From Motiliproteus sp036961355 (lineage in GTDB: Bacteria; Pseudomonadota; Gammaproteobacteria; Pseudomonadales; Balneatricaceae): DNA of 64,000 nt. Below are positions 1 through 8,599 of this stretch, one piece after another (the stretch's first letter is position 1; each line of letters starts with the position of its first letter). Position numbers and translations under genes: made by a program. The notes beneath the pieces are model-generated. The model was not told the DNA's origin. It searched no databases and saw only the letters and a list, made by a program, of their open reading frames with translations. The stretch is taken from positions 10,597-74,596 of the forward strand of contig JBALVL010000022.1 of the NCBI GenBank assembly GCA_036961355.1. Reading direction: 5' to 3'.

Positions 1-1
1 G

Positions 2-646
2 GGGCTGGATCGGGATGACCCGATTGTACGACGCCGGATGCGGCAAAAACTCGAGTTCAGCCTCGAATCGCTGTCCGATAGCGAGCCGACCGACGACGAG
101 TTAATCGCGTTTATGCAGCAGCATCAACAACGCTTCCGCACCGAACCCAAACTGACATTCCAGCAGGTATATATCGACCCGCGAAAACATCAGCAACCGA
201 ATGTGCACGCCCTATCGCTCCGAGAGCAGCTAAACCAGGGAGCCACACCCGAGCAGCTAAGTGACTCAACGCTGATGCCCACTCGCTACCAGCAGGCCAG
301 CAAGAGCGACATAGCCCGTGTCTTTGGCGAGCGCCTGTCCGAGACCATTCTGACGTTAGAGACCCAGATCTGGAGCCAGCCGGTTAGCTCACCTTTCGGC
401 GCTCATCTAATCAAAATCAGCCAACACCAACCGGGGCAGCTGCCGGAACTCAACCAGATTCGCGATATCGTCACCCGCGAGTTATTAGCGCTAAAACGCG
501 ATCAGCAGCTCGATAGCGCCTACCAACGCATGCGCCAAGACTACCGCATCAGCATCGAGCCGCTAGCGCAGCACCCTGCGGCTCAAGCACAATCACAGCC
601 TCCAGCCAACGGCCTAGCGACCAACATCGGCAGGAACCCACAATGA
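2..646 (+). CDS. Peptidylprolyl isomerase, PpiC/SurA-like, 5' partial
   Basis: The reading frame is open from the first bases of the window, so the true start lies upstream. An in-frame ATG at 38 is probably internal. The visible N-terminus (DDPIVRRRMRQKLEF) resembles the helical segment before the parvulin domain in SurA/PpiD-type proteins. The middle (about residues 40-150 of the part seen) has parvulin-like spacing, including SSPFGAHLIKI, which matches the usual 'S.fG.hlikv' end of PPIC domains. It is probably an extracytoplasmic folding factor; the signal or anchor would be outside the window. Its stop overlaps the start of the HupE-like gene by 4 bases (ATGA), so the two are co-translated. 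The C-terminal tail is Gln/Pro/Ala-rich. Confidence 0.75.
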   Translation, partial: GLDRDDPIVRRRMRQKLEFSLESLSDSEPTDDELIAFMQQHQQRFRTEPKLTFQQVYIDPRKHQQPNVHALSLREQLNQGATPEQLSDSTLMPTRYQQASKSDIARVFGERLSETILTLETQIWSQPVSSPFGAHLIKISQHQPGQLPELNQIRDIVTRELLALKRDQQLDSAYQRMRQDYRISIEPLAQHPAAQAQSQPPANGLATNIGRNPQ

Positions 647-1644
647 TGCCGCGCAGGTTTCTGGCTGGGCTGCTGTTACTGATCAGCTATTTCGGCAGCA
701 TAGGGCTGGCCATCGGCCACGAACTCCAGCCCAGCACATTAGAGATCAAACAACTAACGACGGATCGTTTTGAGATCGCCTGGCGCGCGCCTATCTACTA
801 CGGCAAGCCACACCCGGCCCGGCTGCAGCTGCCCGAACGCTGGAAAACCCTGTCAGGACCAACAACCCGGCAGCTGCCGGATTCTGCCCTGCATCAACGG
901 CTGGTGTTGATTCCGGGGGGTATTCGCGATGGCGAGACTATTATCTTCGACGGTCTGCAGACCACCATCACCGATGTCTTTGTGCGGACCTTTTGGCTAG
1001 ACGGCAGCCAGAGCAACACCCTGGCTCGCCCCTCACAACCCTGGGTTAACATCACCTCTCAGCCGTCAATGTGGCAAGTTCTGCAAGACTACACACTGCT
1101 CGGCGGTGAGCATATTTTATCCGGCTTTGACCACCTCACCTTTGTGCTGGCTCTGCTGTTGATCGTCTCCGGTACTCGCAGACTACTTATCACAGTGACC
1201 GCCTTCACACTGGCCCACAGCATTACGCTGGCAGCGGCAACGTTGGGCCTAGTGTGGATGCCGGGTCCGCCTGTCGAGGCGACCATCGCTCTGTCGATCC
1301 TATTTCTGGCAGCCGAGATGATCAAAGTTGAACGTGGGCAGGCCAGCTTAACCGCACAATATCCCTGGGTTGTGGCTTTTGTCTTCGGGCTGCTACACGG
1401 TTTGGGCTTTGCCGGTGCCCTGAGCGATGTCGGTCTGCCACAAAACGAGGTGCTACTGGCACTGCTGATGTTTAATGTTGGCGTCGAGCTGGGGCAGCTG
1501 CTGTTCGTCGCGGCCATGTTAATCATACTGGTGCTACTGGCAAAAATTCGCAGACAATGGCCTTTATGGCTACGCCGCCTGCCCGCCTACGGTATCGGTA
1601 GCATCGCATCGTTCTGGTTAATCGAGCGCATCGCCGGGTTTTAG
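643..1644 (+). CDS. HupE/UreJ family membrane protein
   Basis: A 333-residue protein with an N-terminal signal segment (residues 5-25), a roughly 115-residue extracytoplasmic domain and about six C-terminal membrane segments. The diagnostic block is HILSGFDHLTFVLALLL followed by FTLAHSITLA and LLHGLGFAGAL, as in the HupE/UreJ_2 family, whose histidines are thought to bind metal. HupE and UreJ proteins are linked to nickel or other metal transport, but this larger subfamily has no settled substrate. It starts within the stop codon of the upstream PPIase gene (ATGA), so the pair forms one unit. The pairing suggests the PPIase helps fold an exported metal-related protein, which is inference only. 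Confidence 0.8.
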   Translation: MMPRRFLAGLLLLISYFGSIGLAIGHELQPSTLEIKQLTTDRFEIAWRAPIYYGKPHPARLQLPERWKTLSGPTTRQLPDSALHQRLVLIPGGIRDGETIIFDGLQTTITDVFVRTFWLDGSQSNTLARPSQPWVNITSQPSMWQVLQDYTLLGGEHILSGFDHLTFVLALLLIVSGTRRLLITVTAFTLAHSITLAAATLGLVWMPGPPVEATIALSILFLAAEMIKVERGQASLTAQYPWVVAFVFGLLHGLGFAGALSDVGLPQNEVLLALLMFNVGVELGQLLFVAAMLIILVLLAKIRRQWPLWLRRLPAYGIGSIASFWLIERIAGF

Positions 1645-1701
1645 CACCCAGATTTATCTACTGGTCCCTTTGGCCAACAATAAGAACGCAGCCGGCACCG
1701 A

Positions 1702-2886
1702 CTAGGGACCGGTTTTCTTACGTTTCCGTCTGATAATCATATTGGGATGATTGTGGTCGGCAACCTTGCTGGCCAAAATCACCCGTCGTCCAGCACCGCC
1801 ACCACCGCGCTTGAAAATCTTATTTTGTTCGGCTGGGCTCAGTCGGGCATACAACGGCAGTATCTCTGCGCCTCCCAACTGGTTCGCCGCTACTGCTTTA
1901 CGCAGTTGCTCGGCGCCTTCTCGGATCTCACGTTCGCCGCTGACAAACACCAGTACATCACCGCGTTTGTGTCCTTTACCACCCCGCTCAAGCTGTTCAA
2001 TTTCCTGCATCGCCGCCAGGATTCGTTGTGGCAGATCCAGCGAGTCACTGTCGCTATCGGAGGAGGAAGACAACGGATGCAGCTGCTGCATCTCGGCAGG
2101 ACGGTACAGCACCTCCACTGGAAAGGTTCGACCGGAGACTTCCAGCACCGGTGCGTTATTAAAGTGTTCCGAGAAACGCTGCACATCGATCGTGGCCGAG
2201 GTAATAATCACTTTCAGATCGGGACGTTTAGGCAGCAAACGTTTGAGATAACCAAGCAAAAAATCGATATTAAGGCTGCGTTCGTGCGCCTCGTCGATGA
2301 TCAGGGTGTCATATTTCGCTAACAGCCGATCATGCTGTGCTTCTGCCAGCAGGATACCGTCGGTCATCAGTTTGACGCGCGTGGTATCGCTAACCGTTGT
2401 GTCAAAACGTACCTGGTAGCCGACCAGCTGCGATCCGTATTCGCCCAGTTCTTCGGCGATTCGACCTGCTACCGCTCTCGCCGCCAAGCGCCGTGGCTGG
2501 GTGTGACCGATCAAACCGGAACTTCCCCTGCCCAGTTCAAGACAAAACTTGGGTAACTGGGTGGTCTTACCCGAGCCGGTTTCACCGGCCAGTATCAGCA
2601 CCTGATTATCGCGAATCAGTTCCAGAATCTGCTCACGCTTCTGGCAGATCGGCAGCGCATTATCATACTGGGGCACCACCGGCCGCTGCCGCCCGGCAAA
2701 CTGCTGCTGCGAACGCTGTAGCAACCGGGTGAATTTGACCTGCAACCGGTCATACGGCTTGTCGGCTTTGGCATTGCGCTGCATCGCCTGCAGTAGCTGA
2801 AGCAGCTCACCACGGTCGGCCTCCATACTCTGGTCGATCTCGTCGGTCAGCTGCTTGAAAAGGTCTTTTACTATAGGGGTCGTCAC
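1702..2886 (-). CDS. hrpA: ATP-dependent RNA helicase HrpA, truncated (probable pseudogene)
   Basis: Residues 70-372 follow E. coli HrpA closely. Visible are the Walker A motif GETGSGKTT (101-109), TQPRR (129-133), the DEAH box (198-201), SAT (230-232) and the LPLYARLS segment before motif IV/V. Homology stops at about residue 376 (RRVILASKVAD), where HrpA proteins continue with VAETS and motif VI. Here about 18 unrelated basic residues lead to a stop. HrpA is normally about 1,300 residues, so the second RecA-like half, the winged-helix/OB region and the long C-terminal domain are missing. No remnant of the missing part lies between this stop and the hupE-like gene 57 bases away. Residues 273-282 form a Ser/Asp run. 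An ATPase fragment may still be made, but helicase activity is unlikely. Confidence 0.8.
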   Translation of the reverse strand: MTTPIVKDLFKQLTDEIDQSMEADRGELLQLLQAMQRNAKADKPYDRLQVKFTRLLQRSQQQFAGRQRPVVPQYDNALPICQKREQILELIRDNQVLILAGETGSGKTTQLPKFCLELGRGSSGLIGHTQPRRLAARAVAGRIAEELGEYGSQLVGYQVRFDTTVSDTTRVKLMTDGILLAEAQHDRLLAKYDTLIIDEAHERSLNIDFLLGYLKRLLPKRPDLKVIITSATIDVQRFSEHFNNAPVLEVSGRTFPVEVLYRPAEMQQLHPLSSSSDSDSDSLDLPQRILAAMQEIEQLERGGKGHKRGDVLVFVSGEREIREGAEQLRKAVAANQLGGAEILPLYARLSPAEQNKIFKRGGGGAGRRVILASKVADHNHPNMIIRRKRKKTGP

Positions 2887-3195
2887 CAGATCCTACTTCA
2901 TCGATTGTTTACTGGATTGATCGTTTCGTTGTTAGCTTGATTAGCACCACGGCTAGATCAGGCGGCCATTATACGTTCTTTCCCTGTCACGACTAGCAAC
3001 ACTAAGCCGGCCCGGATATGCCGATAACAAAATGGCCTAAACCGTCGCCGCCTGGGCTGCTATAATCGCCGTTGTTTTGTAACAATCCACGGCTAGTCCG
3101 CTAACCGTGATCAACTCTGAGCGCTTAGATCGGCCAATAACACCGGCCTATACAGTGACCTAATACAGACACCCTATTACAGACGACATGCCGCG
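2887..3195. promoter_or_regulatory. Divergent intergenic region with -10-like boxes
   Basis: A 309-base gap between the divergent hrpA fragment and the ydiJ-like gene. A perfect TATAAT lies on the minus strand at 2969-2974, pointing to hrpA, and another on the plus strand at 3061-3066, pointing to ydiJ. Neither has a convincing -35 at the right distance, so these are candidates only. No coding sequence, hairpin terminator or tRNA was seen in the rest of the gap. Confidence 0.35.
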
Positions 3196-6100
3196 ATGAT
3201 CCCCAGACTTGCCGAAGCTAACCCCGTACAAGCCCGCTACCTGAAGTTTATCGACACGCTGAAACAACAAGGTTTTCGCGGCGATCTCAACCCTGATTAT
3301 GCCAACCGCGTGGTACTCGCGACCGACAACAGCATCTACCAGCTGCTGCCGCAAGGGGTACTCTACCCGCGCAATAGCGCTGATCTAAGGATGATCACCA
3401 AACTGGCTAACCGGCCAGAATTTAACGAGATTATTCTCGGGCCACGCGGCGGCGGGACCGGCACCAATGGCCAGTCGCTGACCGACGGCCTGGTCGTCGA
3501 CCTGTCCAAACACATGAACCTGATTCTGGAGATAAATCCCGAGCAACGCTGGGTCAGGGTGCAGACCGGGGTGGTCAAAGACCAGCTTAACGCGGCGCTG
3601 AAGCCACACGGCCTGTTCTTCGCACCGGAGCTATCAACCAGCAACCGAGCGACCATCGGCGGCATGATCAACACCGACGCCAGCGGCCAGGGCTCGTGCC
3701 TCTATGGTAAGACCCGCGACCATGTTCTGGAGCTCGATTCGGTTCTACTCGACGGCAGCTCGTGGCACTCACACGCGATCAACGACACGACTCTGGCCGA
3801 AGTCCAGCAGCGCGACGACCGAGTTGGCGAGTTACATAGGCTGGCTGATACCATCCAGCACGACAACGCTGCGTTGATCGAATCACGTTTCCCCAAACTC
3901 AACCGCTGCCTGACCGGTTACGATCTGGCCCATCTAAGGGATGCGCAAGGGCAGTTCAACCTCAACTCACTGCTGTGCGGCAGCGAGGGTACGCTGGCTT
4001 TTATCGCCGAGGCCAAACTCAACCTGCTGCCGATCCCCAAGTTCTCAGCACTGATCAACCTGCAATACCACAGCTTCAACGATGCCCTGCGCGATGCCCA
4101 GCAGTTGATGCAAGCGGCACCAACGTCGATCGAAACCATCGATTCCAAAGTGCTTAATTTGGCGATGAACGACATCGTCTGGGACAGCGTCAGCGACTAC
4201 TTCCCCGAAGACCCCAAGCAGCCGATTCAGGGGATCAATCTGGTCGAGTACACCGCCGACGACGAGGCGGAACTTAAACGCAAAGTTCAACAACTGACAG
4301 ACCGCCTCGATGCGCTCTATCAACAGCACAGCGACGATACGACCAGCAGTGGCGAGAACGAAAGCGACCAGGTCCGACCTAGCTTCCGCTACACCGTGGT
4401 GAACGGTCAGAGCGAGATCAACAAGATCTGGGCGATGCGCAAAAAATCGGTCGGCCTGCTCGGTAACGCTGAAGGCGACGCCCGACCTATTCCGTTTGTC
4501 GAAGACACCGCCGTACCACCGCACAACCTGGCTGATTACATCGCCGAGTTCCGCGCGCTGCTCGACGGTATCGGCCTGCAATACGGCATGTTCGGTCATG
4601 TCGATGCTGGGGTGCTGCATGTCCGTCCGGCCATCGACATGAAAGACCCAGAACAAGAGACACTGATCCGCACCGTCACCGATCAGGTTGTGGCGCTAAC
4701 CACCAAATACAAAGGGTTGTTGTGGGGCGAGCACGGCAAGGGGCTACGCTCGGAGTACGCGCCAGAGCTATTCGGTCCGGAACTGTACCGCTGCATGCAA
4801 CAGCTCAAAGCGGCGTTTGATCCGCGCAACCAGCTTAATCCAGGCAAGATCTGCACCCCCCTCGAGAGCGGCGCCCAACTCTACGCCATCGACGGCGTTG
4901 CCACCCGCGGCCAGCACGACCGCCAGATCCCGGTAGCGGTGCGCGAGCAGTTCGACAGCGCGATGAACTGCAATGGTAACGGCGCCTGTTACAACTACGA
5001 CCCTAACGATGCCATGTGTCCCTCGTGGAAAGGCACTCGCCAACGGATACACTCGCCCAAAGGCCGCGCTTCGTTGGTCCGCGAATGGTTACGTTTACTC
5101 GGTAAGAACGGCAGCAACGCCACCACCGAAAGCCGCAAGCTTAAGTTAGCCCCAGCCTGGCACAACTTTCCCGCAAAAATCCGTAACAGCTGGAAGAAGA
5201 GGCAAGGCGAGTACGATTTCTCGCACGAAGTTTATGATGCGATGCGCGGCTGCCTTGCGTGTAAATCCTGCGTCTCGCAGTGCCCGATCAAGGTCAACGT
5301 ACCCGAATTCCGATCACAGTTTCTGGAGTTATACCACGGTCGTTACCTGCGCCCACTCAAAGACAGCATGGTCGGCACGCTGGAGTTTGTGATCCCGTGG
5401 CTAGCTCGCTGGCCGGCACCCTATAACTGGGCGATGACCAACACCACCCTTAAAAAGCTGATGGGCAAGCAGGTCGGTATGGTCGATAGCCCCACCATCT
5501 GCACGCATTCGCTCAAACAGGGGCTGGCCGAACGACAGATTTCCTGGGCCAATGACGATGCGTTGGCATTACTGTCAGATGAGCGCCGCCAAAAAGCGGT
5601 CATCCTAGTACAAGACGCGTTCACCAGCTACTTCGAGACGCCGCTGGTGCTCGACAGCTGCGACCTGCTGCGACGCCTCGGTTTTGAAGTCTTTGTCGCG
5701 CCGTTTAGCCCCAACGGCAAACCGCTACACGTCCACGGTATGATGAAACAGTTTGAACGCACCGCTCGTGCCAGCGCCGAACGGCTGCAAAAACTGGCAC
5801 AGTACGGCATACCCCTGGTTGGCATCGACCCCTCTATGACGCTGAGCTACCGCCAGGAATACGTCAAGACACTGTCTGAGATGGAGTTACCGCAGGTACA
5901 GCTACTGCAGGAATGGCTCAGCGAAAAGTTGGATACACTTGAGCAACTCGATCTAAAGCTGAAGCCACAGCAATTTCAACTGATGGCTCACTGTACCGAA
6001 CGCACCAACGCTCCGGCTGCCATCGGCCAATGGCAGCAGATCTTTGCTGCGCTTGGGCTTGAACTGGAGCATCAGAATCTGGGCTGCTGCGGCATGGCAG

Positions 6101-6318
6101 GCACCTACGGCCACGAAACAGGTAACCGCGAGACCTCGGTACAGATCTACAATCAGAGCTGGGGTGTACAGGTGGAAAAGACCCGGAGCGAGCCAGAAAC
6201 AACACTACTGGCTACCGGCTACTCCTGCCGGAGTCAGGTTAAACGTCTTGACCAGGTACAGATTCCGCATCCGCTACAGGGGTTGCTGGAGGCGATTCGC
6301 AACGGAGAAGCCGGTTAA
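3196..6318 (+). CDS. ydiJ: FAD-binding and Fe-S oxidoreductase, YdiJ-type (D-2-hydroxyglutarate dehydrogenase-like)
   Basis: A 1,040-residue protein close in length and sequence to E. coli YdiJ (1,018). It has an N-terminal FAD-binding PCMH domain with PRGGGTGTNGQSL and STSNRATIGGMINTDASGQG, and an FAD-oxidase C-terminal domain ending near residue 560 (LNPGKIC). Then come a ferredoxin-type cluster segment, CLACKSCVSQCP, and a C-terminal CCG-type domain containing GCCGMAGTYGHE. YdiJ homologues oxidise D-2-hydroxyglutarate and pass electrons onward. The two cysteine clusters suggest Fe-S electron transfer in one chain, so the protein depends on Fe-S assembly such as the isc operon in this window. 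It is monocistronic, with a divergent neighbour upstream and a convergent one downstream. No strong Shine-Dalgarno precedes the ATG, but the N-terminus aligns with YdiJ. Confidence 0.88.
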   Translation: MIPRLAEANPVQARYLKFIDTLKQQGFRGDLNPDYANRVVLATDNSIYQLLPQGVLYPRNSADLRMITKLANRPEFNEIILGPRGGGTGTNGQSLTDGLVVDLSKHMNLILEINPEQRWVRVQTGVVKDQLNAALKPHGLFFAPELSTSNRATIGGMINTDASGQGSCLYGKTRDHVLELDSVLLDGSSWHSHAINDTTLAEVQQRDDRVGELHRLADTIQHDNAALIESRFPKLNRCLTGYDLAHLRDAQGQFNLNSLLCGSEGTLAFIAEAKLNLLPIPKFSALINLQYHSFNDALRDAQQLMQAAPTSIETIDSKVLNLAMNDIVWDSVSDYFPEDPKQPIQGINLVEYTADDEAELKRKVQQLTDRLDALYQQHSDDTTSSGENESDQVRPSFRYTVVNGQSEINKIWAMRKKSVGLLGNAEGDARPIPFVEDTAVPPHNLADYIAEFRALLDGIGLQYGMFGHVDAGVLHVRPAIDMKDPEQETLIRTVTDQVVALTTKYKGLLWGEHGKGLRSEYAPELFGPELYRCMQQLKAAFDPRNQLNPGKICTPLESGAQLYAIDGVATRGQHDRQIPVAVREQFDSAMNCNGNGACYNYDPNDAMCPSWKGTRQRIHSPKGRASLVREWLRLLGKNGSNATTESRKLKLAPAWHNFPAKIRNSWKKRQGEYDFSHEVYDAMRGCLACKSCVSQCPIKVNVPEFRSQFLELYHGRYLRPLKDSMVGTLEFVIPWLARWPAPYNWAMTNTTLKKLMGKQVGMVDSPTICTHSLKQGLAERQISWANDDALALLSDERRQKAVILVQDAFTSYFETPLVLDSCDLLRRLGFEVFVAPFSPNGKPLHVHGMMKQFERTARASAERLQKLAQYGIPLVGIDPSMTLSYRQEYVKTLSEMELPQVQLLQEWLSEKLDTLEQLDLKLKPQQFQLMAHCTERTNAPAAIGQWQQIFAALGLELEHQNLGCCGMAGTYGHETGNRETSVQIYNQSWGVQVEKTRSEPETTLLATGYSCRSQVKRLDQVQIPHPLQGLLEAIRNGEAG

Positions 6319-6446
6319 CGCTAAATAAAACAGCAACAGGTAGGTAAGGTAGCGCAGGGATTGCTCTACCCGATTCGAATAAGATCCAATAGAACCCGCA
6401 GACAAATCTGAGTGACAGAGATGTATTTAAACCTGTTCGCGGGTTG

Positions 6447-7301
6447 CTAACCCCACTCGCTCAACTCAACGTCTAGGTCATGCCAAACCGGGTCAAACTG
6501 CCCCCTGATCGGCGGGTATTTTCCCAACGCGGTCCAGTGGAACTCGGTACGGTGAAAATCGCTGCCCACCGACATTTTTAACTTGTGCTGACGTGCAATA
6601 CGGGTCAAATCGATCACCCGGTTAGGGTTCTCACCGCCATAACTGACCTCCATTGCACCACCACCGGCGGCGGCAAACTCTGCCAACAGCACCTGCAAGC
6701 GGCTCCAGTTCAGACCGTATTTGAGCGGATGCGCCAGCACAGCGATCCCTCCGGAGGCGTTAATCCAGCCGATCACGGTCTCTAGCGACGGCCACTGACT
6801 ACGGATATCCCCCGGCCGTCCCGACCCCAGATACCGTTTAAACGCCTCGGGTTCAGACTCTACATAACCCAACTCAACCATCGCTTTGGCAAAATGCGGC
6901 CGCCCCAGCACATCACTGCTGGCATACTGCCGCGCCTTCTCGATCACGCCATCCATGCCGCGTTGCTGTAACTGCTCATTGATAAGTTGCGAACGTTCGA
7001 GACGAGCTTCGGTCTGCTGCGCTATCGCAGCTTGCATGGTCGGATGCTGCTCATCAAACCCCAGCCCCACCACATGAATACCGCTGTCGTTCCAGCTACT
7101 CGATAACTCAATACCCGTAATCAGGTTCAGCCCGTGCTGCGCAGCAGCCAGGCGTGCTTCTGCCAGACCACCACAGGTATCATGGTCGGTGATCGCAAGG
7201 TACTCCAACCCGTTGGTAACAGCCATCTCAACCAGTGCTGCAGGGGATAGACCACCATCAGAGGCGGTAGTGTGGCAATGAAGATCGATAGCAGGAAGCA
7301 T
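6447..7301 (-). CDS. rnm: PHP-domain phosphoesterase, RNase AM (YciV/TrpH family)
   Basis: A 284-residue protein with the PHP metal-binding pattern: DLHCHTTASDG near the N-terminus, ITDHDT (about residues 37-42), a conserved Glu in TGIELS, AHP in VLAHPL, and SDFH near the C-terminus. The E. coli homologue YciV is a 5'-3' exonuclease (RNase AM) that matures 5' ends of rRNAs and degrades short oligonucleotides. All expected metal ligands are visible. It lies divergent from yciB, an arrangement common in gammaproteobacteria. The cellular role is assigned from the family. Confidence 0.88.
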   Translation of the reverse strand: MLPAIDLHCHTTASDGGLSPAALVEMAVTNGLEYLAITDHDTCGGLAEARLAAAQHGLNLITGIELSSSWNDSGIHVVGLGFDEQHPTMQAAIAQQTEARLERSQLINEQLQQRGMDGVIEKARQYASSDVLGRPHFAKAMVELGYVESEPEAFKRYLGSGRPGDIRSQWPSLETVIGWINASGGIAVLAHPLKYGLNWSRLQVLLAEFAAAGGGAMEVSYGGENPNRVIDLTRIARQHKLKMSVGSDFHRTEFHWTALGKYPPIRGQFDPVWHDLDVELSEWG

Positions 7302-7528
7302 GATTGGCCTAAAACTGACAAAAATAACGGAAGCGGTCGAGGATACTGCTTTTTGCAGGTAGCCGATAGGCGCACTGCAAGGAACCCTTTATACTGACTG
7401 GGCTCAAAACGTTAACAACACGCTTGTTAACGGATTATCGCGGATGGATGCCCGCAACTAATAAATGCGACTACCGCACCGGCAAGCAAATCAGCGCTGC
7501 CCTCTCATACCATTACGGGATCTGTACC

Positions 7529-8128
7529 ATGAAGCTGTTGTTCGATTTTCTTCCTATCGCCATTTTTTTTGGTGTCTACAAATACACCGGTGACATCATT
7601 ATCGCCACCGCAGTATTGATCCCGGCGACCATCGTGCAGATGCTGGTAACTTGGCTGCGCACCCATAAAATCGAGAAAATGCAGTTGGTCACACTCGCAC
7701 TGGTCGTTGTTCTCGGTGGTGCCACCGTGCTGCTGCAGGACAAAACGTTCATTCAATGGAAACCCACCGTAGTCAACTGGTTGTTCGCTGTAGCATTTCT
7801 GGGCAGTCAATTTATCGGAGCAAAAACACTGGTGCAGCGGATGATGGAGAGCGCCGTCGAGCTTCCTGCGCCGATCTGGGTACGGTTAAACTTGGCTTGG
7901 GTGGTGTTCTTTATCATCATGGGTGGGCTCAACCTGTTTGTTGCGTTCACCATGAGCGAAGAGACTTGGGTGAATTTTAAACTGTTCGGCATGCTCGGTC
8001 TGACGCTGGTATTTATCATTCTGCAGGGAATCTACCTGAGTAAACATATGCCAGAATCCACACCCGATGAGGATGACGGAATCAAAGAGAATAGCAGTGA
8101 GTCCTCGACCTCCGCGCCGGATAAATAA
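7529..8128 (+). CDS. yciB: Inner membrane-spanning protein YciB (septation protein A family)
   Basis: The canonical N-terminus MKLLFDFLPI begins at the ATG at 7529. An in-frame ATG at 7424 is too far upstream and encodes unrelated residues. The resulting 199 residues contain about five hydrophobic membrane segments and the family blocks FFGVYKYTGDI and QLVTLALV. The tail after residue 175 is acidic and hydrophilic. YciB acts in cell-envelope synthesis and interacts with elongation and division proteins in E. coli. It is followed 58 bases later by yciI, as in many gammaproteobacteria. Confidence 0.9.
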   Translation: MKLLFDFLPIAIFFGVYKYTGDIIIATAVLIPATIVQMLVTWLRTHKIEKMQLVTLALVVVLGGATVLLQDKTFIQWKPTVVNWLFAVAFLGSQFIGAKTLVQRMMESAVELPAPIWVRLNLAWVVFFIIMGGLNLFVAFTMSEETWVNFKLFGMLGLTLVFIILQGIYLSKHMPESTPDEDDGIKENSSESSTSAPDK

Positions 8129-8186
8129 TTCGTTCTAGCCACGCTATCCATTACTCTTGAATTCAACTAATAACACGAGAATGACT

Positions 8187-8486
8187 ATGTATTACGCCAT
8201 CATCAGCGAAGACAAACCCGGCACTCTGGATCTGCGGCTAGCAGCCCGTCCCGACCATGTAGCACGATTGATCGCTCTCAAAGATGCCGGTCGTTTGCTG
8301 GTTGCAGGCCCACATCCTGCCATCGACAGCGAAGATCCGGGCCCTGCCGGCTTTACCGGATCGCTGGTGATCGCCGAGTTTGACTCACTCGAGATAGCCC
8401 AAAGCTGGGCCGATGCCGACCCTTATATCGATGCGGGTGTCTACGCCAACGTGATGGTTAAACCGTACAAGAAAGTACTGCCTTAA
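8187..8486 (+). CDS. yciI: YciI family protein
   Basis: A 99-residue dimeric alpha-beta barrel protein. The start at 8187 (MYYAIISEDKPG) matches the family N-terminus and has a purine-rich CGAGA six bases upstream. Further in-frame ATGs at 8157 and 8181 would add residues not found in homologues. Conserved blocks are RPDHVARL, LVAGPHPA, GFTGS and WADADPY, with the His and Asp (residues 12-20 and about 67) that form the proposed active site. The biochemical role is unknown, although the fold is shared with muconolactone isomerase and ferredoxin-like enzymes. It is probably co-transcribed with yciB. Confidence 0.9.
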   Translation: MYYAIISEDKPGTLDLRLAARPDHVARLIALKDAGRLLVAGPHPAIDSEDPGPAGFTGSLVIAEFDSLEIAQSWADADPYIDAGVYANVMVKPYKKVLP

Positions 8487-8508
8487 ACCGCTTTCAAAAA
8501 CACGATAT

Positions 8509-8553
8509 CCAGAACCGATAACGGGGAGCTTAGCTCCCCGTTATCGGTTCTGG
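8509..8553. terminator. Perfect 22-bp inverted repeat, probable bidirectional terminator
   Basis: Two perfect 22-base arms (8509-8530 and 8532-8553) are separated by one base, between the convergent yciI and galU genes. The centre reads GGGGAGCTTAGCTCCCC. There is no T-run on the plus side. On the minus strand a TTTTT tract follows about seven bases after the stem, so termination of galU is better supported than of yciI. Confidence 0.6.
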
Positions 8554-8599
8554 TTGATTAATTCAGCGACGCTCAGCAGCGTGCATCGCACGCCGGCGA

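Noticed and set aside
2887..3195. tRNA or small RNA gene in the hrpA-ydiJ gap
   Set aside because: No cloverleaf-like arms or terminator; only isolated TATAAT boxes.
4045..4656. 203-codon minus-strand open frame opposite ydiJ
   Set aside because: Mirror of the strongly conserved FAD domain; no start signal.
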